Positions 56,355-64,000 of a DNA stretch of 64,000 bases are shown here, in pieces; the stretch's first letter is position 1; every line of letters begins with the position of its first letter. The stretch is from Parascedosporium putredinis (lineage: Eukaryota > Ascomycota > Sordariomycetes > Microascales > Microascaceae): assembly GCA_949357655.1 (NCBI GenBank), contig CASHTG010000001.1:682001-746000 (forward strand), written 5' to 3'. The position numbers and the translations under genes are program-made. The notes below the pieces were generated by a model. The model did not search any database. It saw nothing but the letters and a program-made list of their open reading frames with translations, and was not told the DNA's origin.

Positions 56355-57632
56355 TTAGAGCTTTTCCGTCATAGCTTGAAGTGCTGCACTAGCTTCACGG
56401 CCATGCTTTCGCATCGCATCAATTGTTTTCCGGTGTGTCTCGAGGTCTTTCTCATGCTGAGAGATGATCGCAGACTGCTTCCGTACCAGATTCTCTAATT
56501 CTGCCGTCCTTTGGGACAAAACGGTAAGCTCGGAGCTCCAGATTAGTTCTTGAACCGAGTCTTCAAAGCTCCTCCCACCACTTTCTGGGCCCTGAGACAT
56601 GTCCGAATGCAGGCCGCTGAGGGAAGGCGAAGTTCGCGATTGGCTTCTCGGCTCGGCATTTTCTTCCGTGGTACGTCGCTCCGGGGGCATATTGTTAGCC
56701 TTGGGCAAAGGGTCCGTGACCATGCAAGCCTCACCAGCCATACAGGGAGGGTCTGATTCTAGAGGGAAAGAAGCCACTTCCGCACCCTTCCCAGCGCTTA
56801 ACATTTCCTGAAGATGGCCTTTCTCATGGGCATAAGGGCTTAAGCGGCCTGCGGCACGCGTAGCAGCCTCTTCGGTAGCAGGGGTCCACCTATCCAGACG
56901 GCCATGCCAGTTCGGGCTCAGCGGCCTTCTAGCATGTGTATCAATTTTTAGCGAAGAGGACTCCAGTTTCCGCTTCGGGGGACGGGCTTCCCTAGTTTCA
57001 GCAGCTTTAGCCTGAGCACTGCTGTTCGCGATGTTGATCGCGGTGTCAGCACGTCGAGGGCCATTCTTGACTGAGGTTGTGGATGCGGGCTCCCAGACAG
57101 GAGTGCCGGGATAACTAGCATCCTCGGAGCCAACTATTTTGTCCCGCTCATTAGTCATGTACCTTTCCTATATGATTTGACATTGGCGGGCATAATGGTC
57201 TTTGGCCTCGCCGCTCCCGAATTTAAGGCTAGCAGCGATATCCGCCCGTCGACGGTGGCGCCACTGGTCGACGAGGGAGGCAAGAAGACACTTCCTGTCA
57301 CCATCGCAGCCGTTTCGCGTGATATATTGATCTCGGGCCCGAACATAAAACCGGGCGGCGGCCTCCAGGAATGGTTCCGAGTTGGAATAGATACCCATGG
57401 CCTTGGTGATTAATTTCTCAAAGCCATCAAACTCCTCGAGGTTTCTGTAGAATAGCATCGCGCGAAAGAGCACCACAAGCGTTCGGTAGATGCGCTCTTT
57501 CGGAGTTTGAGGTAGTTCCGTGCCTTCTATTATGGCTCGCCTCGATAGAGTGACCCTAGATCTGCTCTCGATTCCGAGTGGAAATCCCGAGATCACAAAG
57601 CCGTGGACCTCGAAGTCCGTAATTCCTGCCAT
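56355..57632 (-). CDS. Uncharacterised protein locus interrupted by an in-frame TAG
   Basis: I do not recognise this gene. From ATG 57632 (MAGITDFEVHGFVISG) the frame is open for 154 codons, then TAG at 57170-57168. Three codons later, in the same frame, ATG 57158 (MTNERDKIVG) opens a further 267 codons to 56355. The first half contains a regular segment (RIYRTLVVLFRAMLFYRNLEEF, GFEKLITKAMG). The second half is Ser/Pro/Arg-rich with a nuclear-type basic patch RPPKRKLE. It ends in a predicted coiled coil (ELENLVRKQSAI, HEKDLETHRKTIDAM). The TAG may be the 3' end of an intron (ATATAG), a real stop between two genes, or an error. A phase-0 donor such as GTTCGG near 57342 would be needed for splicing and is non-standard. 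Divergent from YJU2. Confidence 0.55.
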
Positions 57633-58428
57633 TTTTGGTGGTTATCATGAAGTGGGAGGTGACTGGAATCTTATATAGAGAAAGGTAGTTGCTGATGAGT
57701 CTCCAGAGTAGCTTTGGAGCAGAGAACCAAAGCAAGATTTTTGCTCCTCCATTAAACTGCAAGGCACAAAGTAGAAAGTGAGAAGAAATCCTGAAGTGGA
57801 GCTATGTGATTAATATATACTAGGTTCAATCACAGAGAAAGGCCACAATCACCATAACAACATGTGACATAAGCAGTCGATTTTTGGTATCTCTCGTATA
57901 TGTATTTTCTTTATCCCTTTTCCTTGATCATATAAAGTCTACTTGGAGAAGGATCAGCCCAGAGCATGACACAAATCGCTGTCTTGACGATATCACGCGT
58001 CGAGTCGGGGCTCAAGAATTAAAGAGGAGCCAACATCGCGCGGTATCACGTGATACCAACCATCTCATCCATGGTGCTTGGCCTTCACATATATCTTTGT
58101 ATCAGAACAGAGCCTCGCTTGAACTACTCGTTGCCCCCCTCATAATCATCATCGCCACCGACGAACAGCGACCGTGACACAGGCATCCTTGACGACACTC
58201 TGCCGCTGCTAACTCGATCATCACACATCGCCATATCGAAGCGACGTGCTCCTTTTCCTTTCCAAGACACTCGCGAGGGAGCGCAACCTTTGCGCGTCAG
58301 CACTCGACTGAACCACACCACAGACGGTTTTCCGCCCAGCCTTCCTCCCCTCTTTTTCTTTTCCTTGCTCTTTTTTCGTTCAAATTTTCTAGAGACAGGG
58401 AGTTTCAGCCTCTCGACCAGCCGCTACC
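57633..58428. promoter_or_regulatory. Divergent promoter region, uncharacterised locus / YJU2
   Basis: About 800 bases, with a 16-base TCACGTGA-centred palindrome (58042-58057) and a pyrimidine-rich leader (58330-58400) before the YJU2 ATG. No coding features seen. Confidence 0.6.
58042..58057. promoter_or_regulatory. 16-base palindrome GGTATCACGTGATACC
   Basis: Perfect palindrome with a CACGTG centre, between the start codons of two divergent genes. The core is that of Cbf1/CPF1-like bHLH sites. Binding is inferred. Confidence 0.6.
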
Positions 58429-59323
58429 ATGTCAGAAAGAAAAGTCCTCACGAAATACTACCCGGCGGACTTTGATCCGTCGGAGCTCACGCGCAAGAGG
58501 AAGCCCAAGCAGGCAGGCCCCAAGATCCAGCCCGTCCGCCTCATGGCGCCCTTCTCCATGAGATGCACCTCGTGCGGCGAATTCATCTACCGCGGCCGCA
58601 AGTTCAACGCCAGGAAAGAGACGCCCGTCGACGAGCGATACCTGGGCATCCAGATTGTCCGACTCCACATTCGGTGCACCCGGTGCAGCTCCGAAATCAC
58701 CTTTCGGACGGATCCCAAGAACAACGACTACGCCATGGTCAAGGGGGCCGTCAGGAACATGGAGCCGTGGAGGGACCGCGTCGCCGAGGAGGAGACGGAC
58801 GAGCAGAGGCTCGACCGCCTCGAAAGGGAAGAGGCCGAGGCGGCCGGGGAAGAGGAAAAGGACGCCATGGCGGAGCTGGAAGCGAAAATGCGGATGCCAA
58901 GCTGGACATGGCGGCGGCCGATGCCCTGGACGCCATCAGGCAGCGCAACGCGCGGATACAACTCGCCGCCAAGGAAGGCGTGGACTTTGCAGACGCCGTC
59001 GTTCGTTCGGAGGACGAGGAGAGGGCTAGGCAGGACAGGGAAGACGAGGAGGCGGCACGCAAGGCCTTTGCTAAGGTCAGGGGGACGCCAAGGGTGACCT
59101 GCTCGGCCAGCTAGGGATCGAGGAGCTGCCCCTTGATGAGGTTAGCGATGCCTTGGAAGAATCGGACGCCGCTACGCCCATGGGAACCTCCACAGCTTCG
59201 GGTTCTGCCACCGCGTCGGAGGACTCGTTAGCGATGCCGCCACCGTCCTTCAAGAGGGTGGTTAAAAGGAAACGCGACCATTCCGCCCTCTTAGGCATCA
59301 AGAAAAAGAAGCCTTTGGTTTAA
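58429..59323 (+). CDS. YJU2: Pre-mRNA splicing factor YJU2/CWC16 (CCDC94 family)
   Basis: Splicing factor that joins the spliceosome with Prp2/Cwc25 and promotes the first catalytic step. It is 298 residues after joining. ATG 58429 gives MSERKVLTKYYPADFDPSEL, the strictly conserved family N terminus. The zinc-binding CWC16 core follows: MRCTSCGEFIYRGRKFNARK, RLHIRCTRCSSEITFRTDPK, NDYAMVKGAVRNMEPWRD. A Glu-rich helical region has LDMAAADALDAIRQRNARI. The tail reads DLLGQLGIEELPLDEV and ends RKRDHSALLGIKKKKPLV, a basic nuclear signal. One A is missing at 58885-58888 and one G at 59081-59085. Uncorrected frames lose the last 140 residues. No introns. Confidence 0.94.
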
Positions 59324-60320
59324 AGAAAAATGCGAGGTGTCGGTTGACTATATCACCTTGTGTAACTCCTGGTCGTTTCTCACTTTTTAATCACTTTTAT
59401 GTATATACTTCAGGATTGGGGATACCCGGCGCTGAGTCTTGGAAGGCTTCATCACACATCACAAACGATCTATCTAGAATTCTACCAGCCCTTTTTATGA
59501 ACTATCATTCTTCTCCCTTCGTGATGCCAATAGCTGCTTCTTGCGATGCTACGCCGGTCAAAGGCATACGCTAGTGCTAGTCCACAGTCAACGAAGGGAC
59601 GAAGGGTGCAGCGCAGTTTAGGTTCGTTGATAGTTTGTCACTCGAATGCGAGGGAGATGCGCCTACAAGGACGCCGATGAAGTAGTAAACGAACGAACGC
59701 TGTTTTTTGGCTCGAAAAAGAAAAGTGTTTCTGAATGACGAAACGAAACATAAATCGCGGTCGTTGCTTTGCATACCCGCCTAACGAGGAAAAAAGTCCT
59801 GCCTTGCTATAACTCCCATGAAACGTTGCTTAGATTTCTGATCCCGGTTCCCCTAGCCCATGATCTCCAAAAGGGAGGAAACAACGCCATGAACGCCCCA
59901 AATGTGTGCGGCCTTTGCCTAAAGAAAAGAACGAAATAAACCAGATAAACAAGCCAAATTGCAAGATGTCAGAAAAACGAATGGGCCAAGAATTGACCAC
60001 CCAAACCCCCATGAAAAAAATATCGCGATGCATGTCAAGAACTCGGTCGGTGGGTATTCCTCTTCTAGCACCCCGTGTGATGCGTCCTACCCCTTTCTTT
60101 TAATCCATCCCAGCTGTCGGTAAGCTTGGGTTGTTGAAAGATCAGCCTGCATATGCTTTTCGGGGTTTGGAGTAGCTGGCCTGCAAGTGTTGCCGTGGTC
60201 GAATGATGGAAAGAAAATGATGCGTGTACGTTGTATCTAAGAAGATCTCGCCGGAACGAGATTTCTTCATCCGTCAAAGAAGGATTTCAAAGTGGTAGAG
60301 CACCAAGCCCAGGGGACTCA
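59324..60320. other. Convergent intergenic region, YJU2 / small ORF
   Basis: About 1 kb between 3' ends with no recognisable ORF, repeat or RNA gene. Confidence 0.55.
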
Positions 60321-60551
60321 TCATGTGCGGCCGCTTAGATTCGTGCCGTTCGTTGTGGTGGAATAGTTCGAAGAAGTAGCGGAACCTGGTTGCCTGTCCC
60401 GCGCCGAGGGGCCATTCTGGTGACCAGGCTTGTTATGCATCTCCTCCATCTGCTTCATTGTATGTTGGTGCATGGAGCGCGTGTAGGCGGCCATATCCAT
60501 GGCAGGGGGCCCGTTGAGGGAGACAGAGTATTTGCCTTGCCGGGTAGCCAT
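60321..60551 (-). CDS. Small hydrophilic protein, unknown function
   Basis: A 76-residue ORF from ATG 60551 (MATRQGKYSVSLNGPP). It contains a Met/His/Gln-rich segment (MDMAAYTRSMHQHTMKQMEEM) and a Ser/Thr/Asn-rich end (SSNYSTTTNGTNLSGRT). An upstream in-frame ATG at 60584 would add 11 residues, but CGAAATGG at 60551 is the better start context and follows a C/T-rich minus-strand leader. There are no membrane segments or signal peptide. I cannot assign a family with certainty. The composition looks like real coding sequence and it resembles short conserved sordariomycete proteins. The upstream 3.4 kb is empty, which suits a gene with a long regulated leader. Confidence 0.5.
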   Translation of the reverse strand: MATRQGKYSVSLNGPPAMDMAAYTRSMHQHTMKQMEEMHNKPGHQNGPSARDRQPGSATSSNYSTTTNGTNLSGRT

Positions 60552-63500
60552 TTCGGAGGTTTGGAAGGGGAAAGATTGGGTCAAGAGGTTGACAGGGGAA
60601 ACGGGTATGCTCAGGATGGTGAGAGGAGTTGTTGCAAAGATAATTGTTTAGGGGCCTGCCGACGATATTTGTTCGCGGTCAAGGGCTAGTAGAGCTTTGA
60701 AAGTGGAGAGACTCGGCACAATAGTGTGTGAAAGCACGATAACACGATGTCCGGAAAGGGTGGTGAAGCGCGCCACAACCCAAGGGATGAAGAAGGATTA
60801 GGAAAGTTAATGTTTAAGGAGGAGATAGGCTGAGAGGTATATTCGAAGGGTTGATCAGGAACTTTTTAGTGTTGAGTTGTAGCACAAGGAGTGGGTGGAG
60901 GAAAGAGAAGAAAGAAGGGCGAAAGCTTTAGTGGAGTAGGAGGTGGTCCAGGAATAATAAGCGGGTGCTTCGAGTGCTTAGGAGGAATGGATCAATGGTG
61001 TCGTTCTGGGCTTGCGTTTTTCTATTCCGAGAAATACAAGTCGTGAGTACTGGATTGGGAGTCGATTGGAACAGCTTCAGACTAGGCGAGGCAGGGTAAG
61101 GTGGGCTGTTGGAAAGAGACCTGCTGGGAATTTATAAAGGGCGTCGAGGATGGAGGGGGTGAGGCAAGGGAGAGGTTGTGGGGTGGTGGCGGGGTGATGT
61201 ACAAGTACGACGTCAAGTTGAGGAAGTGACGAGAAGAGGTGAGGGTGAGAGAGTGGAGGGGTGTGACGAAAGGGGAGGGGCAGGAAAGTGCGAATCGACA
61301 CTGGCAACATCGGGTGGGTGAGCAGCGCAGAGGGGGTGGAGCGAGGGTAGAGGGGGAAGAGATTGCAGAGAAGAAAAATAAGAGAATGTAAAAAGGGTCC
61401 AGACTGGTGCGAGGTCCAATCTTTCGGCGCGGCCTAGACTGCCCAAGGTTGACCTCTTGCCGTCATCGATGGCCGGTGGTGCGGCGTGGGATGGCATGGC
61501 TGAGGGTAATGATCATTCGACGTCTTCGCTTCCGGCTGAGCGCCCACCCGCATTTGGTCGTCGGGAAGCGCCCGTGTGCGACTCTCTCTCCGAAAGACAA
61601 TTGAAAAAAGAGGCGTCATCACAAAATCGTGCCAGCGGCATCTATTGCCTTTCAGCCCTAGAAACCCAAGTCACAGGGTCCGGCTTCCCATCTAATTCGA
61701 AAACAGCAAAGTTGACCGGAAGGACTGAGGAACAGGGCCTGCGTGCAGCAGCACCAACCATCGCGAGGCGGTACCCTTTGTAAAGAAGTTCGCCCTTCTG
61801 TGCAGCAACGGCGACAGCCCCAGCGTTGTACAGTGGGAGATATTGATGCTGGTTGAGGCAGAAAACATTGATCCATCCATCCATCTTACTCCTTATGCAC
61901 GCGCATGCGCGGAGACGTGTAAGCTATCTTCTGGGGGTTTGTTCTTTTCCCTCCAGGGAGGGGAAGGCAGCGCCATCACAAGGGTGAGCAGGGGGCCAAG
62001 CGCCTCGGGTCGTTTTCCTTCTGACTAAAATCGCCACTGGATTTATCTCCGGGGACCGCCGGGGCTCAAGGCGCTGCCAGCCCTGGGTTCTGGCCTCAAG
62101 TCTACCGAAGTACTCCCCACCACCGCTGTCGCTGGGAATTGGCGAAAGCTCGGGGAATTTTCGAACGATCTATGATGTTTATCAATGAGAATAAGTTTGG
62201 CTCGATTCGGCGTTGCTCATCGCACGCCGCTCATTCCCTCGCCCGCCATCAAGATAAGGAAGAAGTAAAAGGCCCTTTCCAGCTCAGGACGAAAAAGAAA
62301 TTGAGTTACAGGGCTTGCACTATTGTTGCGCGGCACATGAGATTGGCCGGGTGGATCAAGTGCCATCGACCTGAGCAAATTCACGGGTGGGATGGCATGC
62401 CGCAAGCGTGGTCTGGGCTCGATAATGGACCATCGCAAGCCACCACCAATATAGTGTGGGCACACTCGAAGTCAAGGTGGGGAAAAACCGATGTTATGCA
62501 ATTCGCAGGAGTTTGACTCGCAGTTTCCCCGGGCCAGGCTCTTGGATTTGCGGCGCTGAAAGCTATTGAAGGATATCCGCAATAGGATCAATATGTTCAA
62601 GCCCTATCTCCAAAGGGAGGGTTGCGAGGCCACGAAGTTCGTCAAACAACTCAAAAGGAAGCGCAGCCTGGGGGATTTGTCCAGTGGCGAGGAGCGAGCG
62701 CTATAGCCACCACCGCTATCATAATCACTCGTTGTTAACTATGGGTTTGGGCAAGTGGGGGTTGATGCTGTGTCCGGCATACAGTAATACAACAATATCA
62801 AACATTGATTGGAATTCAATTCTTCCATCACCTCCCCTTGAACGCTAACTAGATCAGAACTATGGGCACCTTTTTTATTTTTTATTTTCTGTCGGGGAAT
62901 TTGGGACAAAGGGAAGGGTGGGCAGGGTGGGCCAGATCGGGAAGCTTTGCGGCGCGCCGCCACGATGACTCGGACTCGAGAAGGGAAATAGCGGACGGAA
63001 TGAGTTACTTGAGTAATAGGTGCTCCGTCAATGTTTGTTGGGTTGGGTGACGGTCGAATTGCCATGATGTCACTGAGGGGCTGGGGTGGCAAATAGAGGG
63101 GTGTTCGCATAGTAAGATTAGGGCGATCGCTCTAAGTTTTGCAGAATCAAGAGAGTCACGGTACGCGGGCACCGAGGTACCTCGACCTCGCGAATGAATG
63201 CTCTGGAGGTGGTGAGATGATCCGTGTTCATCGTACGCCAGGCACTGCCGAGAGGCCGCTGCCTCGCCATTACGAGACCGACACAGAACTGATGATGGGA
63301 TATGAATGGAGCCATGAAAGAAATGGATAGATCAATGACTCCGCTGCGCTTAGGCAATGACGGTAGTGACGGCATTAAACGAAACCCTTGACTTCTACAG
63401 AGGAGGCTTGTAGATGGGCATCCGCACGCCGGCGCGGAATTCAACGATTACTTTCGGCGGGCGAACTCTGGCCGCCAACGAGACGTGAGCAGAGCCGAAT

Positions 63501-64000
63501 CTTTAGACGCCGGTGGTCCTCCGGTACAACGGAAGCGGTGATCGAGCCTCCGATACTGCATGGACCGGCATCAGTGAAAGCGCCAGTTGACGAAGTGCAT
63601 GAACGATTGCCTTATTGTCTTTAGGAGAGATTTAATTATTTTTTGGACAAAACCTACTGGTCCTCCAAAATTCCTGTACCAAATCTGACAAAGAGGGATT
63701 CTGCGGGTGTTGAGGAATTCGCCACCGGCCAGTCAAGCAAGGTAGTAGGTGAGGGCAAGGAAAAGGAAGCGTGTTGCAGATCCCTCTTTGCACGCACGGG
63801 TCCCTGAGATGACGATTTACTATCAAAACGGATGCCGCTGGTGATTGGTTCTCATCACAATTTATTAGCGTGGCCCCTTGCGTAGCGGATTTTATCTGAA
63901 AGGAATCTGCTGGCTGATCGTCTTGTGCACTTTCCTAATTCTTCCCCGGGCTTCCCTCCCCAGTGAGTGGCCACCGATGATGCAGGAAAAGAAGGTATTA
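60552..64000. other. 3.4-kb gene-poor tract to the window end
   Basis: From 60.6 to 61.4 kb the plus strand is purine-rich, giving a C/T-rich minus-strand sequence leading to the small ORF at 60551. Beyond this, only short ORFs without domain features occur. No tRNA, repeat array or transposon was recognised. Confidence 0.5.

Overview
The window is a stretch of a filamentous ascomycete (Pezizomycotina) nuclear chromosome, most likely from a sordariomycete. Short introns with GT(A/G)NGT donors, CTAAC/CTAAT-like branch sites and YAG acceptors interrupt many genes. Intergenic DNA is rich in pyrimidine tracts on coding strands, and nearly all recognisable proteins have their closest known relatives in filamentous fungi. 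There are no bacterial operons, CRISPR arrays, prophages or recognisable transposons, and I found no convincing tRNA or rRNA gene.

Layout. 1-11.4 kb: 3' part of a RAD16-type SNF2/RING repair helicase, a flavin-containing monooxygenase, TIM22, the AMPK beta subunit and KAE1. 13.6-18.2 kb: EPL1 (NuA4) and calcineurin B. 18.2-37.8 kb: almost empty, holding only one conserved gene of unknown function (25986-27309) flanked by 7.8 kb and 10.5 kb without a supportable gene. 37.8-59.3 kb: a dense housekeeping block of mitochondrial uS9m, eEF1B-gamma, an FCP1-like HAD protein, RRP36, COQ8, ESS2, PPT1 (PP5), POP8, SPT4, KIN17, an uncharacterised locus with an in-frame TAG, and YJU2. 60.3-60.6 kb: a small conserved-looking ORF with a long empty upstream region to the window end.

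The genes serve general cell functions: DNA repair and chromatin (RAD16, EPL1, KIN17), transcription and RNA processing (SPT4, YJU2, ESS2, POP8, RRP36, KAE1), signalling (AMPK beta, calcineurin B, PP5), and mitochondria and translation (TIM22, COQ8, uS9m, eEF1B-gamma). They do not form one pathway. Several are in divergent pairs that share a promoter.

The most striking property is technical. Fourteen of the nineteen recognisable or well-modelled genes carry single-base frame breaks, about 30 in all. Most are one missing base in a mononucleotide run, while coding potential continues perfectly in the next frame. This is best read as homopolymer error in the assembly and not as wholesale gene decay. 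I did not find a convincing new biological system; the best candidates for unexplained biology are the two large gene-less tracts, the conserved unknown gene between them, and the interrupted locus at 56.4-57.6 kb.
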